In this document: piece after piece, positions 6,602 to 13,328 of the stretch
How the letters are laid out: every line of letters starts with the position of its first letter
Numbering within the stretch: the first letter of the stretch is position 1
Origin: DATEOR01 sp035273885
Lineage (GTDB): Bacteria > Actinomycetota > Thermoleophilia > Gaiellales > Gaiellaceae
Direction of reading: 5' to 3'
NCBI GenBank assembly: GCA_035273885.1
Contig: DATEOR010000024.1
Coordinates: 1-26,419, forward strand
Length of the DNA: 26,419 bases
Translations under genes and position numbers: made by a program
Notes under the pieces: model-generated
Seen by the model: the letters and a program-made list of their open reading frames with translations, nothing else
The model's database searches: none
What the model was told of the DNA's origin: nothing

Positions 6602-6857
6602 GTGCCTCCTTGAGCTTGACCTTCAGCGAATAGCCGTCGACTCGTCTGTAGTCGCGGTCGAAGACGTCGGCGACGTACGGCTCCCGGACCTCCTCGACCG
6701 CGTCGCGCGGGACGATCCACAGCGCGAACGACTCGCCCCGGCGACCATAGAACTCGCGCGCATAGGCCTCGGCGAAAGCGAGGTTCGGCGCCTCGAGTGA
6801 GCCGCCGTGCTGGAACGGCTGGCCCTCGCGCTCCTGGCGAAAGACCTCCCAGATCAC
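6570..6857 (-). CDS. paaB: PaaB, small subunit of 1,2-phenylacetyl-CoA epoxidase
   Basis: A protein of 95 residues, the same length as E. coli PaaB. It reads VIWEVFRQEREGQPFQHGGS, LAFAEAYAREFYGRRGES and FALWIVPRDAVEE, which is the PaaB pattern (WEVF, HVGS, ARDxFxRRxE, WVV). GTG 6857 overlaps the paaA stop by 4 nt (GTGA). A frame is open 33 nt further upstream but lies inside paaA and shows no family residues. PaaB is needed for the assembled oxygenase, where it bridges PaaAC units. Confidence 0.93.
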   Translation of the reverse strand: MIWEVFRQEREGQPFQHGGSLEAPNLAFAEAYAREFYGRRGESFALWIVPRDAVEEVREPYVADVFDRDYRRVDGYSLKVKLKEARERAGTSPAR

Positions 6858-7747
6858 GCTGCGTCCGCGAGCACCGCGCGCCGCACCCACGCGGTCTCAT
6901 CGCGCGAGGCGCGGCGGAAGCCGAGCCGCCGCTCGGTCTCGGGCCCGTGGCCGGTGACGACCCACTTGAGCTCGTCCCAGTCCGGCTCGGAGTAGGCCCA
7001 GACACCGTCCTTGCCTTTCTTGAGGTTCGGGTCGGGCACGGTCAGGCCGAGCTCCCAGATCTGCGGCACGTACCCGTCGAGGAACTGCTGGCGCGCCTCT
7101 TCGTTCGCCTGGCTCTTGATTCGCCAGCGGTACATGGGGTCGTCCTCGGCCGGGATCGGGTTTCCGTGGAACTGCATGAGCGGGCCCCACCATCGGTTCA
7201 GGGCTTCCTGCACCAGCTCACGCTGCTCGTCGGTCCCGTTCATCATCGTGAGGATCACGTCGCGCCCGTGGAGGATGTGGAACGACTCCTCCCAGCAGAT
7301 CTTCTTCATGATCCGCGCGTACGGGGCGTACGAGCACTTGAGGAGCGCCTTCTGGGAGATGATCGCCGCCGCGTCCACAAGCCAGGCGATCACGCCCACG
7401 TCGCCCCAGGTCTTCGTCGGGTAGTGGAAGACGTTGTGAAACTTCGTCTTGCCCGCGACGAGGTCGTCGAGGCAGGCCTCGCGCGGCTTGCCGAGGTCCT
7501 CGACGACGCGGTAGATCAGCTGCGCGTGCCCGACCTCGTCCTGAACCTTCGAAGTGAGGGCGAGCTTGCGCTGGAGGGTGGGCGCGCGGAGGATCCACTC
7601 GCGCTCGGGGAGGACGCCCATGAGCTCCGAGTTGCCGTGCATCTCGATGAACTTGACGAGCGCCTTGCGGTAGTCCTTCGGCATCGAGTCGCCGGCCTCG
7701 ACCTGGCCTCCGCCCTGGACGTACGCTTCGAATTCGGCTTCGCTCAT
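6854..7747 (-). CDS. paaA: PaaA, catalytic diiron subunit of 1,2-phenylacetyl-CoA epoxidase
   Basis: A protein of 297 residues. It carries the diiron ligands expected in PaaA: Glu41 (NSELMG), Glu71 and His74 (VQDEVGHAQ), then the acid of a later helix and EESFH (153-157). Further family signatures are PEREWI, KTKFHNVFHYPTKTWGDVG and FRWRIKSQANEE-like FMYRWRIKSQANEEARQQF. It inserts one oxygen atom into the ring of phenylacetyl-CoA to form the 1,2-epoxide. ATG 7747 is chosen because the family sequence begins here and the operator lies directly upstream; a longer GTG-started frame would run through that operator. Confidence 0.95.
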   Translation of the reverse strand: MSEAEFEAYVQGGGQVEAGDSMPKDYRKALVKFIEMHGNSELMGVLPEREWILRAPTLQRKLALTSKVQDEVGHAQLIYRVVEDLGKPREACLDDLVAGKTKFHNVFHYPTKTWGDVGVIAWLVDAAAIISQKALLKCSYAPYARIMKKICWEESFHILHGRDVILTMMNGTDEQRELVQEALNRWWGPLMQFHGNPIPAEDDPMYRWRIKSQANEEARQQFLDGYVPQIWELGLTVPDPNLKKGKDGVWAYSEPDWDELKWVVTGHGPETERRLGFRRASRDETAWVRRAVLADAA

Positions 7748-7767
7748 ACCCAAACGATCGTTAGGGT
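7748..7767. promoter_or_regulatory. PaaR-type operator between paaA and the TetR gene
   Basis: ACCCAAACGATCGTTAGGGT is a 20-bp palindrome with a single mismatched symmetrical pair (A opposite A) on each side of a perfect 10-bp core AACGATCGTT. It contains CAAACGATCGTTAG, which fits the pattern CNAACGNNCGTTNG that I recall for PaaR of Thermus thermophilus. It abuts the paaA start codon and overlaps a TAGGGT box (7762-7767) that lies 11 nt before the TetR ATG, so one dimer or pair of dimers could block both directions. Confidence 0.8.
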
Positions 7768-7778
7768 AACGGTACACG

Positions 7779-8351
7779 ATGTCGCGAAAAGACGAGCTTT
7801 CCCGCCAGGCGGCGCGGTTATTCGCCGAGAAGGGTTACCACGGCACCTCGATCGGCGATCTGGCCGATTCGATGGGCGTGCAGAAAGGCTCGCTCTACGC
7901 GCACATCGAGGGCAAGGAGGATCTCCTCTACGCGACGATGCGCGACGGCGCGGCCGCCTTCCACGGTGCGCTCGACTCGGTTCCCGACGACGCTCCTCCC
8001 GCTGAGAAGGTGCGGCTGGCGCTGCGCGCTCACCTGCGCGTGGTCTCCGAGCAGCTGGACGTCGCCACGGTCTTCGTCCAAGAGTGGAAATACCTCGAAG
8101 GGGAGCGGCTCGAGGAGATCGCCTCCGAGCGGCGCCGCTACGAGGAACGCATCCGCGATCTCTTCCGCGAGGGCCGCGATCTCGGGGAGCTGCGCGCCGA
8201 CCTCGACGTGAACGCGGCCGCGCTCGTCTTCCTCTCGGCCGCGAACTGGGCCTACACGTGGCTTGCCCCGGGCGCCGACACGGACGCTCTCGCCGACCGG
8301 TTCTACGCGCTTTTCCTCGACGGATTCCGGGGCTACTCGACGCCCACGTAA
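7779..8351 (+). CDS. paaR: TetR-family repressor, probable PaaR
   Basis: A protein of 190 residues with an N-terminal TetR HTH (ARLFAEKGYHGTSIGDLADS, then MGVQKGSLYAHIEGKEDLL, about 12-50) and an all-helical ligand-binding domain. It diverges from paaABCD with only 31 bp between the start codons, and that spacer carries a strong palindrome. From established work on TetR-type PaaR proteins, the expected effector is phenylacetyl-CoA, which releases the repressor and induces the paa genes. The name is inferred from context and operator; the protein could also belong to fatty-acid-type TetR regulators, which have similar operators. A hairpin terminator lies about 120 nt after its stop. Confidence 0.8.
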   Translation: MSRKDELSRQAARLFAEKGYHGTSIGDLADSMGVQKGSLYAHIEGKEDLLYATMRDGAAAFHGALDSVPDDAPPAEKVRLALRAHLRVVSEQLDVATVFVQEWKYLEGERLEEIASERRRYEERIRDLFREGRDLGELRADLDVNAAALVFLSAANWAYTWLAPGADTDALADRFYALFLDGFRGYSTPT

Positions 8352-8469
8352 GGACGGGCGGTCTCGTCAACGTGACCGTGACGGACGTGCTCAGCCACGA
8401 CCAGATCAACGTCCAGGTTCCGATCGGCCTCGCCGCTCGCGCCGCAGCTCGGATAACGAGCGCCTCACG

Positions 8470-8503
8470 GTGGGCCGGCCTTCGGGCCGGCCCACTCCTT
8501 TCT
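8470..8503 (+). terminator. Rho-independent terminator, 11-bp stem with TTCG loop
   Basis: GTGGGCCGGCC, loop TTCG and GGCCGGCCCAC form a perfect 11-bp stem closed by a C(UUCG)G tetraloop, followed by TCCTTTCT. It should end the TetR transcript. The promoter box of the next gene starts at the last base of the T-rich tail. Confidence 0.8.
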
Positions 8504-8508
8504 AGAGT
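8503..8508 (+). promoter_or_regulatory. -10-like box (TAGAGT) for the lipid-kinase gene, leaderless
   Basis: CTAGAGT is followed by 6 nt and GTG 8515, without a ribosome binding site. Same arrangement as the other CTAGNNT boxes in this window. Confidence 0.5.
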
Positions 8509-8514
8509 GCGGGC

Positions 8515-9408
8515 GTGCCTCGCGCCGTGCTCATCGTCAACCCGAACGCATCGGCAGTGACTGCGGACCTGACCGTCGCCGTCGAGGAAGCTCTGGAACG
8601 CGAAGGAGAGCTGGAGACGATCCTCACCGAGCGGCCACAGCACGGCGTGGAGATCGCCGCCGCGGTGAGCCGTGGGGAAGCCGAGCGCATATACGTCTTC
8701 TCGGGCGACGGGGGCTACAACGAGGTCGTGAACGGCCTCGGCGCCGACCTGCCGGTCGGGTTCATTCCGGGAGGATCGACAAGCGTCTTCCCGCGAGGCC
8801 TTGGCGTGCCTCGCGACCCGGTTGCCGCAGCCCGCGCACTCGCGCGGTCGAGCGCGGAGAGACGGATCTCCCTCGGCCGTGTGAACGGCAGGCGCTTCAC
8901 GTTCAGCGGGGGCTTCGGCATCGATGCCGAGCTCGTGCGCCGCGTGAACGCGCTCGGGCGGGCGAGCGGGAAGCGCGCGAACGATCTCGCCTTTGCGCGC
9001 ACTCTCGCGGGGATCTTCGCCGAGAGCCGCGCGCGTTTCGCTCCGGCGATGGAGGTCGACGGGCTCGGCCGCGTCGCCTTCGCGCTCGTGGCGAACGGCC
9101 ATCCGTACAGCTACGTCGGCCGCATCCCGCTCCGCATCGCGCCCAAAGCCGAGTTCGAGCTCGGCCTCGACCTCGTCGCACCGAGAGACCTCAAGGCAAG
9201 ACGCCTGCCCCAAGTGGCCGCCTGGGCGCTTGCCGGGAAGGGCCAGCAGCGCTCGCCGCACGTCCTGTACGTCCACGATGCCGATGAGCTCGTCGTCCGC
9301 GCCGACCGGCCGACGCCGCTCCAGGTCGACGGCGAGGATCTCGGAGACGTGGACGAGGCGCACTTCGAAGCGGAGCGCTCGGCGCTCCGGGTGCTCGTGC
9401 CGGAATAA
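8515..9408 (+). CDS. Diacylglycerol/lipid kinase-like protein (DAGK catalytic fold)
   Basis: A protein of 297 residues starting at GTG 8515. It begins with the DAGK strand RAVLIVNPNAS and has FSGDGGYNEVVNGL (62-75), the equivalent of the GDGTxNEVxNG nucleotide-binding motif, and FIPGGSTSVFPRGLGVPRDP (83-102), the equivalent of PxGTxNDFAR. FSGGFGIDAELV and a C-terminal VDGEDLG-type strand complete the YegS/DgkB layout. Two motif positions differ from the common form: Gly for Thr in GDGG and Ser for Gly in GGST; function may be in lipid phosphorylation, for example of diacylglycerol or a related lipid. E1-alpha starts 7 bp downstream. Confidence 0.85.
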   Translation: MPRAVLIVNPNASAVTADLTVAVEEALEREGELETILTERPQHGVEIAAAVSRGEAERIYVFSGDGGYNEVVNGLGADLPVGFIPGGSTSVFPRGLGVPRDPVAAARALARSSAERRISLGRVNGRRFTFSGGFGIDAELVRRVNALGRASGKRANDLAFARTLAGIFAESRARFAPAMEVDGLGRVAFALVANGHPYSYVGRIPLRIAPKAEFELGLDLVAPRDLKARRLPQVAAWALAGKGQQRSPHVLYVHDADELVVRADRPTPLQVDGEDLGDVDEAHFEAERSALRVLVPE

Positions 9409-9415
9409 TCCCGGC

Positions 9416-10429
9416 ATGGCCCAGGTGGTTCCCGCCGAAGGGGACATGCGGAGGGTGATCGGGGACGGGGAAGCTCAGCCTGACGGCGAGGTGGAAGGCC
9501 TTACCGATCAGGACCTGCTCGAGCTCTACCGCGCCCTGGTTCTGCTGCGGACGTACGACGAGCGGTCGGTCGTCTACCACCGCCAGGGCCGAGTCGGGAC
9601 GTACGCGATCTTCTGGGGGCACGAGGCCATGCAGGCAGGCTCGTTCCACGCGCTCGAGCGCGTGGACTGGATCTTCCCGTCGTACAGAGAGTCCGCGATC
9701 GGCCTCCTCCGCGGCATGCCGCCCGAGACGGTGCTCGCCTGGTGGCGCGGCCACCCCGCGGGCTGGTGGGATCCGCGCGAGTACGGCGTCGCCTCCATCG
9801 CAGTGCCGATCGCGACGCACGTGCCGCACGCCGTCGGATTCGCCTGGGGGAAGAAGCTGCGCGGCGAGACCGGGTGCGCGATCGCGTACTTCGGGGACGG
9901 AGCGACCTCGGAGGGCGCCTTCCACGAGGGCGCGAACTTTGCCGCCGTGATGCGCGCCCCGGTCGTCCTCTTCTGCAACAACAACGGCTGGGCGATCTCG
10001 ACTCCGGTCGAGGCCCAGACTCGGGCGGCCACCCTCGCCGACAAGGCGGCTGGGTACGGGATGCCCGGGGTCCGTGTGGACGGCGGCGACGTCCTCGCGG
10101 TCTATGAGGCGACGCGCGAAGCGGTCGCCCGCGCACGGTCGGGCGAGGGCCCGACTTTCATCGAGGCGGTCACCTACCGCTGCGCGCCCCATGCGACGGC
10201 GGACGACCCCAGCGCCTACATCGATCTCGAACGGGTCGAGGCCGAACGTGCGAACGAGTGCGTCGGGCGCTACGAGCGCTACCTCCGCCGGCTCGGGCTC
10301 CTGGGCGACGGCCTCGTGGAGTCGATCGGGGCCGAGGCGAAGGAGGCGATGCGGGCCGGGATCGCCGCCGCGGAGGCGCTGGCAGAGCCGGACCCGGATC
10401 TGGTGACGAGGAACGCCTATGCCGAGTGA
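9416..10429 (+). CDS. 2-oxoacid dehydrogenase E1 component, alpha subunit
   Basis: A protein of 337 residues. The thiamine diphosphate motif runs from GDG (160-162) to NN (about 188-190): YFGDGATSEGAFHEGANF, then LFCNNNGWAIS. YRCAPHATADDPSAYID is the usual segment around the phosphorylation-loop region of E1-alpha. It decarboxylates a 2-oxoacid and, with E1-beta, passes the acyl group to E2. Pyruvate and branched-chain 2-oxoacids are both possible. ATG 9416 has no ribosome binding site; ATG 9446 is preceded by GAAGGGG with short spacing and is a real alternative, since the first 30 residues are not conserved. A 159-bp spacer separates it from E1-beta. Confidence 0.9.
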   Translation: MAQVVPAEGDMRRVIGDGEAQPDGEVEGLTDQDLLELYRALVLLRTYDERSVVYHRQGRVGTYAIFWGHEAMQAGSFHALERVDWIFPSYRESAIGLLRGMPPETVLAWWRGHPAGWWDPREYGVASIAVPIATHVPHAVGFAWGKKLRGETGCAIAYFGDGATSEGAFHEGANFAAVMRAPVVLFCNNNGWAISTPVEAQTRAATLADKAAGYGMPGVRVDGGDVLAVYEATREAVARARSGEGPTFIEAVTYRCAPHATADDPSAYIDLERVEAERANECVGRYERYLRRLGLLGDGLVESIGAEAKEAMRAGIAAAEALAEPDPDLVTRNAYAE

Positions 10430-10588
10430 TTCATGCAGCCCCTTCTCGCGCATCTCGGGTTGTCTGGGCGCTGCAAGCCATCGTATGGCTGCGTCCTCGG
10501 GTCGCATCCGTAGCCTCCGGCTACGAACGCTCCCTGCGTCCTTGCCCTACTCGCCTTTCGCACCCATCCAACGCGAATTGCTCGAAAA
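10430..10588. repeat. Spacer with two hairpins and an internal direct repeat, possible interspersed element
   Basis: This 159-bp stretch interrupts the E1-alpha/E1-beta pair and has no coding character. It holds hairpins AGCCAT-CGT-ATGGCT (10476-10490) and CGTAGCC-TCC-GGCTACG (10509-10525), and a 9-bp direct repeat CTGCGTCCT at 10489 and 10534. The segment CGCTCCCTGCGTCCTTG has a close relative (CGCTCGCTTGCGTCCCTTG) in the spacer at 22623-22788. It may be an intergenic repeat of this genome. Confidence 0.35.
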
Positions 10589-11557
10589 GTGACTGCTAGG
10601 ACGCTCGTCGAGGCAGTGAATGATGCGCTCCACGTCGAGATGGAGCGCGACGACAACGTCATGGTCATGGGCGAGGACGTGGGCCGCGCGGGTGGAGTCT
10701 TCCGCGCGACCGCCGGGCTGCTCGACCGCTTCGGCCCGGACCGCTGCGTCGACACCCCCCTCGCGGAGGCCGGGATCCTCGGCACCGCGGTCGGGCTCGC
10801 GATGGCCGGCTGGCGGCCGGTCTGCGAGATGCAGTACGAGTCCTTCAGCTACCCGTGCCTCGACCAGCTCATCTGCCACGTCGGCAGGTACCGCTGGCGC
10901 ACGAACGGGGCGATGGAGTTCCCGATCACGATACGCATGCCGACCGGCGGAGGCGTGAAGGCCCCCGAGCTCCATGAGGACTCGCCCGAGACCTACTACG
11001 TCCACACCCCGGGGATCAAGGTCGCGATCCCGTCCACGCCGTCCGACGCGAAGGGCCTCCTCGCTGCAGCGATCCGCTCGCCGGACCCCGTCGTGCTCAT
11101 GGAGCCGAAGGTGCTCTACCGCAGCCCGCGTGAAGAAGTGCCCGACGGCGAGCACGTCGTGCCGCTCGGCAAGGCGCGGATCGCGCGCGAGGGCGACGAC
11201 GTCACCCTCATCGCCTACGGCGGCATGGTCGCGGTCGCCGAACAGGCGGCCGACGAGCTCGAGGCGAGCGCGGAGGTCGTCGACGTCCGTACGCTCAAGC
11301 CGCTCGACGAGGAGACGCTGCTCGCCTCGGTGGCGAAGACGGGGCGGGCCGTGATCGTGCAGGAGGCGCCGCGCGTCGCCGGATTCGGCGCGGAAATCGC
11401 AGCGCTGCTCGCCGAGAAGGCCATCCTCGACCTGCGCGGCCCGGTCCTCCGCGTCACGGGCTACGACGTTCCCTTCCCCTTCTGGTCGATCGAGGACGAG
11501 CACATCCCCTCGCCGGCGCGCGTCGTCGAGGCCGCGGAGAAGCTCCTCTCCTTCTGA
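10589..11557 (+). CDS. 2-oxoacid dehydrogenase E1 component, beta subunit
   Basis: A protein of 322 residues starting at GTG 10589. The N-terminal transketolase-type pyrimidine-binding domain is evident (LVEAVNDALHVEMERDDNV, MGEDVGRAGGVF, DTPLAEAGILGTAVGLAMAG), as is the C-terminal domain (DDVTLIAYGGMVAVA, VVDVRTLKPLDEETLLASV, VIVQEAPRVAGFG). It completes the thiamine diphosphate site of E1. Its stop and the E2 start overlap by one base (TGATG). The unusual spacer before it contains no clear ribosome binding site. Confidence 0.93.
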   Translation: MTARTLVEAVNDALHVEMERDDNVMVMGEDVGRAGGVFRATAGLLDRFGPDRCVDTPLAEAGILGTAVGLAMAGWRPVCEMQYESFSYPCLDQLICHVGRYRWRTNGAMEFPITIRMPTGGGVKAPELHEDSPETYYVHTPGIKVAIPSTPSDAKGLLAAAIRSPDPVVLMEPKVLYRSPREEVPDGEHVVPLGKARIAREGDDVTLIAYGGMVAVAEQAADELEASAEVVDVRTLKPLDEETLLASVAKTGRAVIVQEAPRVAGFGAEIAALLAEKAILDLRGPVLRVTGYDVPFPFWSIEDEHIPSPARVVEAAEKLLSF

Positions 11558-12591
11558 TGGCCTACGAGTTCAAGCTCCCTGACCTGGGCGAGGGCGTGCG
11601 CGAAGGCGAGATCGCGCGCTGGCTCGTCGAGGTCGGGCAGGAAGTCGCCGAGGACGATCCGCTCGTGGAGATCCAGACCGACAAGACGACCGTCGAGATC
11701 CCCTCGCCCGCTGCCGGCAAGGTGGCAAAGATCCTCGTCGACGAGGGGGAGCTCGTTCCCGTCGGTACCCCGCTCGTCTTGATCGGTGCCGACGGTGAAG
11801 CGCCCGCGCCCGCCCCGGAGAAAATTCAGGCAACTCCTCTCGTCAGGCGCATCGCCGACGAGCTGGGCGTCGACCTGAGCACCGTGAAGGCCACGGGGTC
11901 GGGCGGCCGCATCACGGAGGACGACGTGCGCGGCGCGGGAGATCCCGTCGAGGGCGAGCGGCGCGAGCCGCTGCGCGGAGTTAGGCGACAGATCGCCGAG
12001 CACCTCACGCGCTCGCACCGGGAGGTTCCGGCGGTCACCGTCGTCGAGGAGTGCGACTTCACCGCGCTGTCGCAGGCTCGCGGCGACCGCTCCTACCTGC
12101 CGTACGTGCTCGAGGCCGTCGTCGCGGGCTTGAAGGACTACCCGGAGCTCAACGCCACCCTGGCCGGAAACGAGATCGTCTACTGGGAGCGTTACGACAT
12201 CGGGCTCGCCGTGCAGACCGAGCAGGGGCTCGTCGTCCCTGTCCTACGGGCCGCCGACGAGAAATCCCTCGACGAGCTCGGAGCGGAGGCGACCCGTCTC
12301 GCAGAGGGCGCGCGAGCCGGGTCGCTGGCTGCGGAGGAGCTGCGGGGCTCCACGTTCACGGTCACGAGCGCGGGGCGGCTCGGCGGCCTCTTCGCGACAC
12401 CGCTCGTCAACCATCCGGAGGTCGGGATCCTCGGCCTGCACCGGATCGGCCCTCGTGCCGCCGTCGTCGACGGCGAGGTGGTCGCGCGCGAGATGGGCTG
12501 GCTCTCGTGCACGTTCGACCACCGCGTGGTCGACGGCGCGCGAGCGAGCGAGTTCCTCCTCGCAGTCATCGAGCGGCTGCAGTCCGCCTGA
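11557..12591 (+). CDS. 2-oxoacid dehydrogenase E2 component (dihydrolipoyl acyltransferase)
   Basis: A protein of 344 residues. One lipoyl domain (1-78) carries the lipoyl-lysine in EIQTDKTTVEIPSP (Lys43). A very short Ala/Pro linker (APAPAPEK) leads to the E3-binding domain at about 90-125 (TPLVRRIADELGVDL, GSGGRITEDDV). The catalytic acyltransferase domain fills the rest and has the active-site motif FDHRVVDGARASEF near 320, with the His and Asp present. It transfers the acyl group from lipoate to CoA. Pyruvate or branched-chain specificity cannot be decided. No E3 (lipoamide dehydrogenase) gene lies in the window. It is shorter than usual E2 proteins because of the short linker. Confidence 0.93.
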   Translation: MAYEFKLPDLGEGVREGEIARWLVEVGQEVAEDDPLVEIQTDKTTVEIPSPAAGKVAKILVDEGELVPVGTPLVLIGADGEAPAPAPEKIQATPLVRRIADELGVDLSTVKATGSGGRITEDDVRGAGDPVEGERREPLRGVRRQIAEHLTRSHREVPAVTVVEECDFTALSQARGDRSYLPYVLEAVVAGLKDYPELNATLAGNEIVYWERYDIGLAVQTEQGLVVPVLRAADEKSLDELGAEATRLAEGARAGSLAAEELRGSTFTVTSAGRLGGLFATPLVNHPEVGILGLHRIGPRAAVVDGEVVAREMGWLSCTFDHRVVDGARASEFLLAVIERLQSA

Positions 12592-12599
12592 ATCCGTTT

Positions 12600-12647
12600 C
12601 CGCTGCGACCTCGTAGGTCCGGCAAACGTCTTTCACCGCCGCAGCGG
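12600..12647 (+). ncRNA. Possible structured 5' leader of the CHRD gene
   Basis: Arms CCGCTGCG (12600-12607) and CGCAGCGG (12640-12647) can form an 8-bp outer stem enclosing a small hairpin GACCT-CGT-AGGTC (12607-12619, sharing one base with the outer arm). A ribosome binding site (AGGGAGG) and the ATG follow. It does not match a riboswitch class I know; it could equally be a terminator for the E2 operon without a T-run. Confidence 0.35.
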
Positions 12648-12661
12648 GAAGGGAGGCAGGC

Positions 12662-13210
12662 ATGCAGAGAGGGCTTCGGCTGTTCATCGCAGCGAGCGTT
12701 CTAGTGCTCGTCGCGGCCGGAATTGCGATCGCGGCCGTGTCGATGCACTTCAACTCCCCGATGGAAGGTGCCCAGGAGGCACCGCTTCCGCGGGACACGC
12801 AGGCACGCGGGAACGCGGTCTACAAGCTGTCGGACGACGGGTCCCGCGTCGAGTACAAGCTGATCGTCGCCAACATCGAGAACGTCTTCATGGCCCACAT
12901 CCACATGGCTCCGGCCGGGGTCTCCGGGCCGATCGTGGTGTGGCTTTACCCGGGCACCACGCCCGGAGTGACCGCGCCGCTCGGCGGAGGCCGCATCAAC
13001 GGCGTGATCGTTCAGGGATCGTTCGGCGCGTCGGACCTGGTCGGGCCCCTGGCGGGCCACCCGCTCTCCGAGCTCCTGGATCTCATGCGGAGCGGAGGCG
13101 TGTACACGAACGTCCACACGAACGACGGCGACCTGGTCGTGAACGAGGGCCCCGGCGACTTCCCCGCGGGCGAGATCCGCGGTCAGATCATGGAGAACGG
13201 AGGCAGCTGA
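12662..13210 (+). CDS. Secreted or membrane-anchored CHRD-domain protein
   Basis: A protein of 182 residues. Residues 1-27 form a signal peptide or anchor (MQRGLRLFIAASVLVLVAAG). The rest is a CHRD domain, recognised by AHIHMAPAGVSGPIVVWLYP, the aspartate-rich turns, GGVYTNVHTNDG and the final FPAGEIRGQI. CHRD domains occur in chordin and in many bacterial exported proteins of unknown role; the conserved histidines suggest possible metal binding. A good ribosome binding site (AGGGAGG, 5-nt spacing) precedes ATG 12662. Large hairpins follow its stop codon. Confidence 0.9.
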   Translation: MQRGLRLFIAASVLVLVAAGIAIAAVSMHFNSPMEGAQEAPLPRDTQARGNAVYKLSDDGSRVEYKLIVANIENVFMAHIHMAPAGVSGPIVVWLYPGTTPGVTAPLGGGRINGVIVQGSFGASDLVGPLAGHPLSELLDLMRSGGVYTNVHTNDGDLVVNEGPGDFPAGEIRGQIMENGGS

Positions 13211-13220
13211 AGAACCGCCT

Positions 13221-13265
13221 GAGCCCGAAGCGCGTAGATCAGGAGAGAGATCGCGCTCCGGGCTC
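13221..13265. terminator. Long interrupted hairpin after the CHRD gene
   Basis: GAGCCCG-A-AGCGCG pairs with CGCGCT-C-CGGGCTC (7 + 6 bp with one mismatch), and GATC/GATC inside the loop can extend it. It starts 10 nt after the CHRD stop. There is no T-run, so termination would have to be Rho-assisted or rely on the stem. Confidence 0.5.
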
Positions 13266-13280
13266 GGGAGAGGGGCCGAT

Positions 13281-13317
13281 GGGCGGCGGGGAGAGGGAGG
13301 GGCGTGACCCGCCGCCC
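13281..13317. terminator. 10-bp GC hairpin between convergent genes
   Basis: GGGCGGCGGG (13281-13290) and CCCGCCGCCC (13308-13317) are perfect complements around a 17-nt loop, 11 nt beyond the stop of the thioredoxin-fold gene on the opposite strand. It probably serves that gene or both directions. No T-run is visible. Confidence 0.5.
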
Positions 13318-13328
13318 GAGGTTCCGCT

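Larger units (their letters stand above)
8372..8560 (+). other. Short reading frame with beta-rich repeat-like peptide, possible remnant
   Basis: After the TetR stop, one frame reads VNVTVTDVLSHDQINVQVPI and GLAARAA before losing character. This alternating polar/hydrophobic wording recalls short secreted actinobacterial proteins with 'NVQVPIG' motifs. The good part covers only about 27 codons, then the frame runs into the terminator hairpin and into the start of the next gene. It may be a truncated remnant rather than a working gene. Confidence 0.25.

Noticed and set aside
7744..9447. 567-codon open frame on the minus strand opposite the TetR and lipid-kinase genes
   Set aside because: Its product is Arg/Pro/Ala-rich without domains, and it runs antisense through two well-supported genes; such frames are expected at this GC content.
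9191..10507. 438-codon minus-strand frame opposite E1-alpha
   Set aside because: Antisense shadow of a conserved enzyme; no start signal or family motif.
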